The notes below the pieces were generated by a model. It saw nothing but the letters and a program-made list of their open reading frames with translations, had not been told where the DNA came from and searched no databases. A stretch of DNA of 41,187 nt, taken from the NCBI GenBank assembly GCA_018830565.1, contig JAHJRX010000054.1:1-41187 (forward strand), written 5' to 3'. The stretch comes from a bacterium (GTDB lineage Bacteria > UBA9089 > JAHJRX01). The stretch's first letter is position 1. Each line of letters begins with the position of its first letter. Shown in pieces: positions 8,558 to 16,778 of the stretch. A program made the position numbers and the translations under genes.

Positions 8558-9250
8558 ATGACCCCAGTAGTTTCTATAGTAGGCCAAAAAAATAGTGGCA
8601 AGACTACCTTAATAGAAAAAGTGATTCCTGAATTAAAAAAGCGTGGCTATCGGATTGGAACAATTAAGCATACAATCCATGAAATTAAAGCCAAAGATAT
8701 TGATCGTCAAGACAAGGATACTTATCGACATCAGATGGTTGGTGCAGAAATCGTAATTTTATCGGGACCAAATAAATTAATGCTTCTCAATGAAGTAAAA
8801 ACTCCTCTTTGTCTTGACAAGATTAGAAAAAAATACTTAGATGAAATGGATCTTATTTTAACCGAAGGTTATAAATCTGAAGATAAACCAAAGATCGAAG
8901 TCTTTCGTCAGGAAGCAGCCGAAAAAGAAGAACTATTGTCCTCAGTAGAGAAAGATAATTTGGTAGCAGTGGTAAGTAATCTTAAATTTGAGCTTAACAT
9001 CCCCTTTTTTGGATTAGATGATTACTTAAAAGTAGCTGACTTTCTCGAAAAAAGATTCATTAAAAAGGAAAGGTCATTAGAGATAAAGCTAACTGTTAAT
9101 CAGAAAGAAATTTTTCTTAAAAGTTTTATAAGTAAGTTTCTTAAAAATTCTATTGTCGGTATGATTAGTTCCTTGCATAGCATTCCTGAAAACCTCCAAG
9201 AGATAGAAGTAAAGATAAAATTACTAAAAGATATCCCCAAGGAGAAATGA
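8558..9250 (+). CDS. mobB: Molybdopterin-guanine dinucleotide biosynthesis protein MobB
   Basis: This is a GTP-binding adapter for molybdenum cofactor maturation. The P-loop GQKNSGKT is at residues 9-16, and the MobB patterns IGTIKHT and LTEGYKSEDKPKIEVFR follow. At 230 residues it is longer than the minimal MobB (about 170). The extra C-terminal part of about 60 residues (from LEIKLTVNQKEIFLK) is recalled from other anaerobes and has no established role. The stop lies four bases before moeA, so the two are almost certainly co-transcribed. No molybdoenzyme is encoded in the window, so the client (for instance a formate dehydrogenase) must be elsewhere. Confidence 0.92.
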   Translation: MTPVVSIVGQKNSGKTTLIEKVIPELKKRGYRIGTIKHTIHEIKAKDIDRQDKDTYRHQMVGAEIVILSGPNKLMLLNEVKTPLCLDKIRKKYLDEMDLILTEGYKSEDKPKIEVFRQEAAEKEELLSSVEKDNLVAVVSNLKFELNIPFFGLDDYLKVADFLEKRFIKKERSLEIKLTVNQKEIFLKSFISKFLKNSIVGMISSLHSIPENLQEIEVKIKLLKDIPKEK

Positions 9251-9254
9251 AAAG

Positions 9255-10484
9255 ATGATTTCGCCAGATGAAGCTTTGAAAATTATCCTTCAATCAGTCA
9301 AGGCAAGTGAAGAAACAGAAGAAGTCTCTATCATAGAAGCTTTTGGCCGAACATTGGGAAAAGAGATTTATGCCAAGATAGATCTACCCTTATTTGATAA
9401 TTCAGCTATGGATGGATATGCTTTAAAGGCCATTGATACTCAAGGAGCATCACCAGAGGTATCAGTAATTTTAGAAGTAATTGAAGAGGTGCCCGCTGGA
9501 TATTTCCCGACTCAAAAGATTAGTCCAGGCCAAGCCACTAAGATTATGACTGGCGCCCCTATTCCAGAAGGAGCAGATACGGTCTTAATGAAAGAGTTCA
9601 CCGAGATTAAAGGCAATCAGATCAAGGTATTCAAAGAGGCAAAAGTTGGGGAAAATATTCGCCATCGAGGCGAAGATGTCCGGATTGGTCAGTTAGTTCT
9701 TGAAAAAGGTAAGTTAATTAACCCATCGGTGGTGGGGATGTTAGCTACATTAGGTAAAGACAAAGTCAGAGTAGTAAAAAGACCCACCATTGCTGTATTA
9801 GCTACCGGTGATGAGTTAACAAAAATTGACGAAATACTCCTCCCGGGCAAGATTCACGATAGCAATTCTTATGCCTTGTTATCTTTGATCCAAAAACATG
9901 GTGGAGTAGCTAAACTTCTTGGCATTGCAAAAGATAACTTAGATCAAATTAAGGAAAAGATAAAAGAAGGCTTTAATTACGATTTCCTGGTAATCTCTGG
10001 TGGGGTCTCCGTAGGTGATTATGATTTAGTTCATCAAGCTCTGGAGGACTTAGGGGTAGAGATAAAGTTTTCTCAAGTAGCGATAAAGCCCGGCAAGCCT
10101 TTGACCTTTGGCTTATTAAAAGATAAATTAGTCTTTGGTTTGCCTGGTAATGTGGTTTCGGTAATCGTTTGTTTTGAAAAGTTTATTCGGCCAGTAATTT
10201 TAAAGATGCTAAACCAGAAAGATTTAAAATTGCCAATGGTCACTGCTGAATTAAAGACAGCTATTGAAAAAAAAGGTAATCGACGTTATTTTTTTATGGC
10301 CAAAGTAACCTGGGAAAACGGAAAGTACTGGGCATTACCAACCAGATCTCAAAGTTCAGGTTCTCTAAGGTCAATGATTATGGCTAATGGACTTATTATT
10401 GTTCCAGAATCGGTAAAAAAGATTCCCGCCCAAGATATGGTTCTGGTAGAAATGTTGGAATTTCCATCCTTCTTGCCAGCCTGA
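9255..10484 (+). CDS. moeA: Molybdopterin molybdenumtransferase MoeA
   Basis: This 409-residue protein inserts molybdate into adenylylated molybdopterin. The MoeA signatures are present in order: FDNSAMDGYALK (about 47-58), MTGAPIPEGADTVLM (about 98-112), ATGDEL in the MoCF_biosynth domain, and ISGGVSVGDYD. The motif near 300 reads GLPGNVVS where GLPGNPVS is usual, so Val replaces the conserved Pro. The C-terminal domain IV is present (to about 405). The gene overlaps nothing and follows mobB by four bases. The ribosome binding site AAGGAG lies inside the end of mobB, which suggests translational coupling. Confidence 0.94.
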   Translation: MISPDEALKIILQSVKASEETEEVSIIEAFGRTLGKEIYAKIDLPLFDNSAMDGYALKAIDTQGASPEVSVILEVIEEVPAGYFPTQKISPGQATKIMTGAPIPEGADTVLMKEFTEIKGNQIKVFKEAKVGENIRHRGEDVRIGQLVLEKGKLINPSVVGMLATLGKDKVRVVKRPTIAVLATGDELTKIDEILLPGKIHDSNSYALLSLIQKHGGVAKLLGIAKDNLDQIKEKIKEGFNYDFLVISGGVSVGDYDLVHQALEDLGVEIKFSQVAIKPGKPLTFGLLKDKLVFGLPGNVVSVIVCFEKFIRPVILKMLNQKDLKLPMVTAELKTAIEKKGNRRYFFMAKVTWENGKYWALPTRSQSSGSLRSMIMANGLIIVPESVKKIPAQDMVLVEMLEFPSFLPA

Positions 10485-10527
10485 GTTAGGATATTTCTCT
10501 ATTATAAAAAAAATATAAGAGGAACAA

Positions 10528-11370
10528 ATGTCTCTGGCAGATGAAATAAGCCAATGGATTAAGACTAAAGTAGAAGAAGCCAAGGCAAAAGGTGTTGTCG
10601 TTGGACTTAGTGGTGGCCTCGATTCTTCCGTAGTAGCTGCTTTAGTCAAAAAAGCGCTGGGAGATAATGTCTTAGGGCTAATCATGCCTTGTCAAAGCAA
10701 CCCCATAGATGAAGAAGATGCTTTACTGGTAGTCTCAAGATTAAATCTTAAGATAGAAAAAGTATCATTAGATGTTACCTACAGTAAGTTATTAGAAACG
10801 CTCCCTTTTGGTAATAAGTTAGCCTTGGCTAATTTAAAACCCAAGTTATTAGAAACGCTCCCTTTTGGTAATAAGTTAGCCTTGGCTAATTTAAAGCCCA
10901 AGTTATTAGAAACGCTCCCTTTTGGTAATAAGTTAGCCTTGGCTAATTTAAAACCAAGATTAAGAATGCTCATTTTATACTATTTTGCCAATAGTTTAAA
11001 CTACTTAGTAGCCGGCACCGGCAATAAATCAGAGATTATGGCTGGTTATTTTACTAAGTATGGAGATGGAGGGGTGGACATCTTACCTATTGGAGGATTA
11101 TTGAAGACAGAGGTAAGAGCCTTAGCCAAGGAATTCAATCTTCCAAAAAAAGTCTTAGAAAAAGCACCTACCGCTGGATTATGGCCAGAACAAACAGATG
11201 AAGATGAGTTAGGCCTCACTTATCATGACTTGGATGAAATCTTAAAGAGATTAGAGTCTAATGAAATCACCAATTTACCTCAAAAATTGGTGATTAAAGT
11301 TAAAAAATTAGTAGAAATTTCGCAGCATAAGAGAATGTTACCCTTGGTATTTAAACAAGATCTAAGTTAA
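10528..11370 (+). CDS. nadE: NH3-dependent NAD+ synthetase NadE with an internal triplication
   Basis: This protein amidates deamido-NAD with ammonia. The ATP pyrophosphatase loop LSGGLDSS is at residues 27-34, and GTGNKSEIMAGYFTKYGDGG and LWPEQTDEDELG are the usual downstream motifs. There is no glutaminase domain, so ammonia is the likely nitrogen donor. At 280 residues it is longer than the usual 240-250 because a 19-residue segment (LLETLPFGNKLALANLKPK) occurs three times in tandem at about 87-143. Removing two copies gives a normal length of 242 and restores the family pattern NLKPRLRM. AGAGG is upstream of the ATG. Whether the expanded enzyme is active is unknown. Confidence 0.93.
   Translation: MSLADEISQWIKTKVEEAKAKGVVVGLSGGLDSSVVAALVKKALGDNVLGLIMPCQSNPIDEEDALLVVSRLNLKIEKVSLDVTYSKLLETLPFGNKLALANLKPKLLETLPFGNKLALANLKPKLLETLPFGNKLALANLKPRLRMLILYYFANSLNYLVAGTGNKSEIMAGYFTKYGDGGVDILPIGGLLKTEVRALAKEFNLPKKVLEKAPTAGLWPEQTDEDELGLTYHDLDEILKRLESNEITNLPQKLVIKVKKLVEISQHKRMLPLVFKQDLS
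10786..10956 (+). repeat. Three tandem 57-bp copies inside nadE
   Basis: The units lie at 10786-10842, 10843-10899 and 10900-10956. They differ only in the last few bases (AAACCC, AAGCCC, AAACCA). Each is 19 codons, so the frame is kept. Such near identity argues for very recent expansion by slippage or unequal recombination. Confidence 0.95.
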
Positions 11371-11377
11371 GGTAAAT

Positions 11378-11935
11378 ATGTTACGAGTAATTTCTGGAAT
11401 TGCCAGAGGAAGTAAGCTTAAGAACGTAAATCTTTCTTCTACTCGACCTATTCAGGATCGAGTAAAAGAGTCGTTATTTAATATCTTAAAAGATAACCTT
11501 GAAGATTCTCTCTTTTTAGATTTATTTGCTGGCACTGGAAGTGTAGGAGTTGAAGCTTTAAGTCAAGGTTGCCAAAAAGCCATCTTTGTAGAAAATAATT
11601 ACCAAGCGATAGAAGTAATAAAATTTAACCTAAAAAAAACAAATTTTATCCTTAAGTCTCAAGTCATAGACCAAGATGTTTTTAAGGCGATAAAGATGCT
11701 TCACCAGCAAAAACAAGTATTTGACTTTATCTTTGTAGGACCTCCTCAATTTAAGGATCTTTTAAGTAAAACCTTACTAAGTTTAAAAGAATATCCTTTG
11801 TATATTCCCTCTACGACCATAATTATTGGCCAAGCTCACCCTAAAGAAGAGCTTAAAGAGATTCCTTCCTTTAGATTACAAGAAAAAAGAAGATATGGAA
11901 ATACAGTCCTCTTATTTTATAAAGTTGATCCTTAA
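11378..11935 (+). CDS. rsmD: 16S rRNA (guanine-966 N2) methyltransferase RsmD-like
   Basis: This 185-residue SAM-dependent methyltransferase is of normal length for RsmD. It starts with RVISGIARGSKL and has the RsmD-typical TRPIQDRVKESLFNIL (about 22-37). The SAM-binding motif DLFAGTGSVGVEAL is at 48-61. The catalytic motif, normally D/N-PP-Y/F, reads GPPQF at 121-125, so the acidic or amide residue is Gly. The C-terminal EKRRYGNTVLLFY matches the family. The gene begins seven bases after nadE. The last 64 bases are copied downstream in the 166-bp duplication. Family assignment is firm, but catalytic competence is open. Confidence 0.85.
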   Translation: MLRVISGIARGSKLKNVNLSSTRPIQDRVKESLFNILKDNLEDSLFLDLFAGTGSVGVEALSQGCQKAIFVENNYQAIEVIKFNLKKTNFILKSQVIDQDVFKAIKMLHQQKQVFDFIFVGPPQFKDLLSKTLLSLKEYPLYIPSTTIIIGQAHPKEELKEIPSFRLQEKRRYGNTVLLFYKVDP

Positions 11936-11954
11936 AGAGAAAGATTGAGGCTGG

Positions 11955-11981
11955 TTGAATTAGCCAGTAATTTGCTATAAT
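11955..11981 (+). promoter_or_regulatory. Upstream copy of the duplicated greA promoter
   Basis: An extended -10 (TGCTATAAT, hexamer at 11976-11981) is preceded by TTGAAT at 11955-11960 with a short 15-base spacer. The extended -10 may compensate for the spacing. Transcripts from here would carry the short leader frame at 12012. Confidence 0.5.
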
Positions 11982-12011
11982 CTAAAATAAGACCAAAGGC
12001 GAGGTGAAGAA

Positions 12012-12101
12012 ATGGACGAATTATATTTAACTACCGATAGATTATAAGAAAAAAGAAGATATGGAAATACAGTCCTCTTGTTTTATAAAGTTGATCCTTA
12101 A
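12012..12101 (+). pseudogene. Duplication-born greA-start/rsmD-end fusion with a nonsense codon
   Basis: The first greA copy begins with a good AGGTGA site and reads MDELYLTTDRL and then TAA at 12045-12047. Beyond that stop the same frame continues with the RsmD tail EKRRYGNTVLLFYKVDP to 12101. The stop arises because CAA in the parent copy is TAA here. The product would be an 11-residue leader peptide lying between two promoters. Confidence 0.75.
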
Positions 12102-12120
12102 AGAGAAAGATTGAGGCTGG

Positions 12121-12147
12121 TTGAATTAGCCAGTAATTTGCTATAAT
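12121..12147 (+). promoter_or_regulatory. Proximal copy of the duplicated greA promoter
   Basis: TTGAAT at 12121-12126 and the extended -10 TGCTATAAT (hexamer 12142-12147) are the second copy. The greA ATG is 30 bases downstream with AGGTGA five bases before it. Confidence 0.55.
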
Positions 12148-12177
12148 TTAAAATAAGACCAAAGGCGAGGTGAAAAA

Positions 12178-12648
12178 ATGGACGAATTATATTTAACTAC
12201 CGAAGGACTAAATAAACTAAAAGAAGAATTAAATTATTTAAAGAATGTCAGAAGAGGAGAGCTTTCTAAAGCCATCGGTGAAGCCCGAGACTTAGGGGAC
12301 CTTCGTGAAAATGCAGAATATCAATCAGCCAAGGAAGAACAAGGACGAACAGAAGCCAAAATTAGATTCCTTGAAGAAAAGATAAGCCGGGCAAAACTTG
12401 TAGAAAATGAAAAGTTTCCCACTGATACCATTTGTATTGGTTCTAAAGTAAAATTAGAAGACTTAGATAAAAATTTAGAGCAAATTTATACTTTGGTTAG
12501 TCCCTTAGAAACAGATTTTAATTCTGGAAAAATATCAATTAAATCTCCTGTCGCTAAAGGACTATTAGGAAAAAAAGTAAGTGAGGTAGTAGAAATTAAT
12601 ATTCCCGCTGGTCAATTACACTACAAAATATTAGATATCTCTAGATGA
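12178..12648 (+). CDS. greA: Transcription elongation factor GreA
   Basis: This 156-residue protein (family about 158) binds the RNA polymerase secondary channel and stimulates transcript cleavage in backtracked complexes. The N-terminal coiled coil carries the conserved tip GEARDLGDLRENAEYQSAKE (about 35-54), whose acidic Asp and Glu residues are catalytic helpers. The C-terminal FKBP-like domain ends with GKKVSEVVEINIPAG. It is served by a duplicated promoter. Its last 18 bases overlap tail to tail with the HD-GYP gene on the other strand, so the two transcripts converge without a visible terminator. Confidence 0.95.
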   Translation: MDELYLTTEGLNKLKEELNYLKNVRRGELSKAIGEARDLGDLRENAEYQSAKEEQGRTEAKIRFLEEKISRAKLVENEKFPTDTICIGSKVKLEDLDKNLEQIYTLVSPLETDFNSGKISIKSPVAKGLLGKKVSEVVEINIPAGQLHYKILDISR

Positions 12649-13887
12649 GAAAAAAGAGTTATGCAAGTCCTCTACTTCCAAAGCAAAATTAGTAAAGACC
12701 TTAGCGATTGTAGGATCAAACTGTTTTCCGGAGCAAACCTCTACCTGAGAGAAGGCCTCTTTTAGACTCATCTTTTTCCGATAAGGACGATCACTGACCA
12801 TCGCATCAAAAGCATCAGCCAGGCAAAGGACTCTCGCCATTAAAGGAATATCTTCACCACTTAAACCTTGAGGATAACCTCCTCCGCTAAAACGTTCATG
12901 ATGAAACATAATGGCTGGAATAATATTAGCTAATTTTTTTATTGATCTTAGTATATTAGCGCTCTTGACCGGATGTTCTTTTACTTTGTCAAATTCTTCA
13001 GCAGTTAAGTTTCCTGGCTTGTGAAGAATTTCCAAGGATATACCTATCTTGCCAATATCATGAAAAAGTCCAGCTAAATATATTTTGTCTCTTTTTTCCT
13101 TAGAAAAATTTAGTTTCTCAGCTATAAAGACAGCATATTGAGCAACCCGAGATGAATGACCGAAAGTATATTGGTCTGCAGTGTCTATGGCTGAAGATAA
13201 AGCACTAGTAACTTCTAGAAATAGCTCTTGGAGTTCTTGATAATGAGCAACTTTATCAATAGAGATTGAACATAAACAAGAAACAGTAGATACACTCTTT
13301 AGATCATAAGCACTAAATACTTGGTCAATCTTGTCAAATAAACAAAGGACGTTTATTTCTCTATCGTTTATTCTAAAAGGAACAATAAGGACACTTTCTT
13401 CTGCTAATCCGAAATATCTATCTTTATGTCTATAAACCTGATTATCTAAAACCGTTCTTTTCTCTAATATTTTAGGTAGGATAAAGTCATTAAAATATGA
13501 GTTGTTCTTGATATTAATAGCTGTCCCTAATTGGTCATTATTAAGACCTTCACTGCTCTTTATGTCAATAGTTTTACTTCCTTCCTTGATCGTCCCAATT
13601 AAGCCTTTTTTAACATTAATTTGGTTAACTAAGTATAAAATTACTATCTTATACATCTTACTTAAATCATATAAGTGAGTCAGATGCTTGCTTACATTAA
13701 AAAGTAATGATAATTCTTCTTCTATCCTTGCCTTCTCTTCTCTTTTTTTAAGCAGTTCTAAAATATAAAGATGATCTTTTTCTTCAAGAAAATGGTGCTC
13801 TAATTTATTCTTTAAGTCTTCCTTTAAAGTCAAATCCAGATCTTGACGGGTTTTTTCATCTTTATCTGCTAACAAGAATCTGTTCAT
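12631..13887 (-). CDS. HD-GYP domain phosphodiesterase with GAF-like sensor region
   Basis: This 418-residue protein should hydrolyse cyclic di-GMP. Residues 1-60 are helical and charged. Residues 60-215 look like a GAF domain (start LLFNVSKHLTHLYDL, later ESVLIVPFRINDREINVLCL). Residues 225-400 are an HD-GYP domain with HD at 276-277 in FHDIGKIG, HH at 329-330 and GYP at 337-339 in FSGGGYPQGL. All metal-binding motifs look intact. There is no membrane segment, so it is cytosolic. The GGTG ribosome binding site is four bases before the ATG. A link to the motility cluster is plausible but not shown. Confidence 0.9.
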   Translation of the reverse strand: MNRFLLADKDEKTRQDLDLTLKEDLKNKLEHHFLEEKDHLYILELLKKREEKARIEEELSLLFNVSKHLTHLYDLSKMYKIVILYLVNQINVKKGLIGTIKEGSKTIDIKSSEGLNNDQLGTAINIKNNSYFNDFILPKILEKRTVLDNQVYRHKDRYFGLAEESVLIVPFRINDREINVLCLFDKIDQVFSAYDLKSVSTVSCLCSISIDKVAHYQELQELFLEVTSALSSAIDTADQYTFGHSSRVAQYAVFIAEKLNFSKEKRDKIYLAGLFHDIGKIGISLEILHKPGNLTAEEFDKVKEHPVKSANILRSIKKLANIIPAIMFHHERFSGGGYPQGLSGEDIPLMARVLCLADAFDAMVSDRPYRKKMSLKEAFSQVEVCSGKQFDPTIAKVFTNFALEVEDLHNSFFSSRDI

Positions 13888-13939
13888 TTTGCACCTATTG
13901 ATTTAATTAAAGGAAAAAACTTGTGGAAAAATTTGCCCC

Positions 13940-14875
13940 TTAATCTTTGATAAACTCTAAAATAGCTTTACTTACTTCTCCTGGTTTTTCTATTTGAGAG
14001 ACATGACCACAATTTTCAATCATTAAAAGCTTAGAGCCTTTAATATCTTCATTTAATTGATAAGCAAAAGAAGGAGGAATAATGCTATCTTGATCTCCCC
14101 AAATAATTAAAGTAGGGACACGGATCTTTTTAATTATCTTTTCTTTAAAAAATTGGTCATCAGTCTTTAGTTTTAAGATTTGTCGAGCTGTCCAAATTAG
14201 AGCATCTGTAGCTTTTGGAATCTTTATATATTGAGCATAAATTTTAATATCTTCATCGGTAATAAGTTTTTTATTATACACCATTTGCCTGACTGTATAT
14301 TTTACTAAAAAATACTTAGGCAAGATGGCAAAAGCTATCTTAGGAATAACTGAAAAAGCAGCAAATCTAAGATAAAAAGGTGGTTTTTGGTTATAACATA
14401 AAGAATTAATTAAAATTAGTTTTTCCACCATTTGGGAATGCTCTTTGGCAAAGATCATGGCTAATCCACCACCATATGAGTTTCCAACAATAGTAGCTTT
14501 ATCTAAATTAATACTCTTCATAAATCCGTGAAATAGATCAGCTATCTTATAAATGGAATAATCTTCTTCCTTTTCCGGCTTATCTGACTGGCCCACTCCC
14601 CTCATATTCCAAAAAATAACTCTATATCCCTGAGAAGCTAACTTATTTACTAAATGTCTCCAATCATAATCATTGCCTCCTAATCCATGAAGCAAGACGA
14701 TAGTTTCTTTCCCCGTCCCTTCAACAAAGTATTGTATTCTTTCCTTACCTACATAAGCAAATTTCTCTTCACCTAATTTAAAAATTTCTTTAGCTAGTAA
14801 AGAATCTCTAATCAGTAAAAAAAAAGTTATTAAAGCTACTGACAAGAAAAATAAAGTGGTCTTTAATTTACTCAT
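13940..14875 (-). CDS. Alpha/beta hydrolase, membrane-anchored or exported
   Basis: This 311-residue serine hydrolase has the oxyanion motif HGLGGNDYDW (63-72) and the nucleophile elbow GNSYGG with Ser133. The acid is probably Asp263 in WGDQDSIIPP, and the catalytic His is 291 in GHVSQIEKPG. Residues 7-23 form a hydrophobic segment after a short positive stretch, so it is probably anchored in the inner membrane or secreted. The substrate cannot be told from sequence. AGGATAA precedes the ATG. It sits between an HD-GYP gene and an ABC exporter without obvious functional ties. Confidence 0.87.
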   Translation of the reverse strand: MSKLKTTLFFLSVALITFFLLIRDSLLAKEIFKLGEEKFAYVGKERIQYFVEGTGKETIVLLHGLGGNDYDWRHLVNKLASQGYRVIFWNMRGVGQSDKPEKEEDYSIYKIADLFHGFMKSINLDKATIVGNSYGGGLAMIFAKEHSQMVEKLILINSLCYNQKPPFYLRFAAFSVIPKIAFAILPKYFLVKYTVRQMVYNKKLITDEDIKIYAQYIKIPKATDALIWTARQILKLKTDDQFFKEKIIKKIRVPTLIIWGDQDSIIPPSFAYQLNEDIKGSKLLMIENCGHVSQIEKPGEVSKAILEFIKD

Positions 14876-14900
14876 ATCTTTTTATCCTATATGGCCTCTC

Positions 14901-14929
14901 AAAATATTGCAAAATTCACGAAAGTCCAA
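14901..14929 (-). promoter_or_regulatory. Candidate promoter for the alpha/beta hydrolase
   Basis: On the minus strand TTGGAC (14924-14929) and TATTTT (14901-14906) are 17 bases apart and lie just upstream of the hydrolase start. The -10 is weak. Confidence 0.4.
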
Positions 14930-14950
14930 TTAGCTATCCTCTTTCTTCTT

Positions 14951-15700
14951 TTAATAAGAATTTTTTCTAAATAAATAACTAGCTATTAAAAATATCACTG
15001 CGGAAAATATTATCAAGACCGTTAAATCTTTGATCACCGAAAATTGAGTAACTTCAATTAAAGCAGCCCTAAGCCCATCCACTCCATAAGAAAGAGGGTT
15101 TAAGTAAAAAGCATATTTTAACCAATTAGGAAGCTTATCTAAAGGAAAGAAAGCTCCGGACAATAAAAACATAGGCATAATTAAGAAATTTACCATTAAC
15201 TGATAACCATGGGGATCGTTCATTTTAGAAGCAAAGGCAATACCTAATGTAACTAAAGGAAAAGAGGTTAAAAACATAAAAATTAAAGAAAGTAAAATTC
15301 CTGAAAAAGAAGGTAACTTTATTCCAATTACCAAAGAAAGAAGTAACATTAAGATAGCTTGAATTAAGGCCGTGGTACTTCCTCCTAAGGCTTTACCTAA
15401 AACAACGCCACTACTTGATACCGGAGCAACCATAATCTCTTTTAAAAACCCAAACTGCTTATCCCAAATTACAGAAAATCCTGTAAACATTGAAGAAAAA
15501 AGAAGAATCATTCCTATTACTCCAGGCATCATAAAATCTATATATCTATTTCTCCCCATAGAGATATTAAAGGCAGAACTAAAACCTGTTCCTAAGATCA
15601 CTAAAAAGAAAAAAGGCATGCCTAAAGAACCAATAATTCTACTTTTTGCTCTAAAAAAACGTATCATTTCCCTTAACCAAATAGTATAAATAGTATTCAA
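14951..15700 (-). CDS. ABC-2 type exporter permease
   Basis: This 249-residue membrane protein has about six hydrophobic segments (near 20-42, 53-75, 105-125, 135-157, 168-188, 222-242) and the ABC-2 pattern LSGAFFPLDKLPNWLKYAFYLNPLSYGVDGLR typical of DrrB-like permeases. The start is a TTG overlapping the TGA of the ATPase gene, with GGAG six bases before it, so it is translationally coupled. Together the two genes make a simple half-type exporter. The cargo (drug, polysaccharide or lipid) is not evident. Confidence 0.88.
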   Translation of the reverse strand: MNTIYTIWLREMIRFFRAKSRIIGSLGMPFFFLVILGTGFSSAFNISMGRNRYIDFMMPGVIGMILLFSSMFTGFSVIWDKQFGFLKEIMVAPVSSSGVVLGKALGGSTTALIQAILMLLLSLVIGIKLPSFSGILLSLIFMFLTSFPLVTLGIAFASKMNDPHGYQLMVNFLIMPMFLLSGAFFPLDKLPNWLKYAFYLNPLSYGVDGLRAALIEVTQFSVIKDLTVLIIFSAVIFLIASYLFRKNSY

Positions 15701-16689
15701 ATTTTTCTCCGCCTTAATTTGAGACGTTCTCTCAGGTGTATTTTGTTATCTGGATAATCTTCTTTAATCTCTTTTCCCGTGTAATAAAGATAAACATCAT
15801 CTAAAGTTGGTCTATTTATCCTTAAAGAATTTACCTTAATCTGATGTTGATACATCTTTTCTAAAATTTGAGAAACCTTACTTTCGCCTTCATTTAAAAA
15901 TATTCTTACTGTTTTATTATCTTCTATCTTAATCTCGTGAATATAAGGAAGATTAAGGACTAATCTTAGATCTTCTTTTGTCTCTGACACTTCTAAGATA
16001 ATCATATCTTTATTAATATTATTTTTTAAGTTAAAAGGAGTATCTAAGGCAATAATTTCCCCTTTATTCATGATGGCAATTTGATCGCATAAATTGTCTG
16101 CTTCATCCATGCAATGCGTAGTTAAAATAATAGTCATCCCTTCTTCTTTTAATCTTTTAATATAGTCCCAAATATGCTTCTTGGTCTGAGGATCAAGCCC
16201 TAAAGTAGGCTCATCTAAAAATAATACCTTAGGAAAGTGCAATAAACCTCGGGCAATTTCTAATCTTCTTCGCATTCCCCCTGAAAATGTCTTGACTACT
16301 TTATCTCTCTTATCATCTAAGCCCACTAATCTTAACAATTCTTCTATCTTTTTCTTTCTTAAATTAAGAGGAATTTTATACAACCTGCCGTGAAAATCAA
16401 TATTTTCAAAAGCAGTCAATTCTTCATCTAAACTAGAATCTTGAAAAACAATGCCAATAGAACTACGGACTTTATCTTGTTGCTTAACAACATCATAATT
16501 CCAAACATAAGCAGTTCCAGAAGAAGGTTTAATTAAAGTACAAAGTATGGAAATTATCGTCGTCTTACCTGCTCCGTTAGGTCCTAATAAACCCAAGAGT
16601 TCGCCTTCTTTAACCTGCAAATTTATCTTATTGACAGCTATATTCCCATTAAATACTTTAGTTAAATCTGTTGTCTCTACCGCTAACAT
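15697..16689 (-). CDS. ABC-2 exporter ATP-binding protein
   Basis: This 330-residue ATPase is of the DrrA type. Walker A GPNGAGKT is at 36-43, the signature FSGGMRRRLEIARG starts at 135, Walker B VLFLDEPTLGLDP ends near 167, and a switch His lies in TTHCMDEAD. A C-terminal extension of about 110 residues matches the accessory domain of this subfamily. It overlaps the permease gene by four bases. Its leader contains three complementary segments (16706-16777) that could form alternative hairpins. Confidence 0.92.
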   Translation of the reverse strand: MLAVETTDLTKVFNGNIAVNKINLQVKEGELLGLLGPNGAGKTTIISILCTLIKPSSGTAYVWNYDVVKQQDKVRSSIGIVFQDSSLDEELTAFENIDFHGRLYKIPLNLRKKKIEELLRLVGLDDKRDKVVKTFSGGMRRRLEIARGLLHFPKVLFLDEPTLGLDPQTKKHIWDYIKRLKEEGMTIILTTHCMDEADNLCDQIAIMNKGEIIALDTPFNLKNNINKDMIILEVSETKEDLRLVLNLPYIHEIKIEDNKTVRIFLNEGESKVSQILEKMYQHQIKVNSLRINRPTLDDVYLYYTGKEIKEDYPDNKIHLRERLKLRRRKI

Positions 16690-16705
16690 CTTAACCTTAA
16701 ACTAA

Positions 16706-16777
16706 ATTAGCCGAGGATAACTCCCGGCTAATTATTTAAATCTAATAGGACTCAACTTATAGTAGTTATTAGCCGGG
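16706..16777 (-). promoter_or_regulatory. Three-segment inverted repeat in the exporter leader
   Basis: Read on the minus strand, CCCGGCTAAT (16768-16777) can pair with ATTAGCCGGG (16723-16732) over ten bases. Part of the latter (16725-16732) can instead pair with CGGCTAAT (16706-16713) over eight bases with an 11-base loop. The two pairings exclude each other. The second hairpin is followed by only a weak T-rich stretch and then the ATPase start. It may be a terminator for the upstream gene or an attenuator. Confidence 0.4.
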
Positions 16778-16778
16778 A

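Larger units (their letters stand above)
11872..12203 (+). repeat. 166-bp tandem duplication across rsmD end and greA start
   Basis: Copy 1 is 11872-12037 and copy 2 is 12038-12203. The copies differ at only about four bases. Each contains the rsmD tail, an extended -10 promoter, the AGGTGA ribosome binding site and the first eight greA codons. The real rsmD uses copy 1 and the real greA uses copy 2. Confidence 0.95.

Noticed and set aside
10779-10973. Open frame on the minus strand inside nadE with three repeats
   Set aside because: It is the mirror of the tandem repeat in nadE, has no ribosome binding site and no family likeness.
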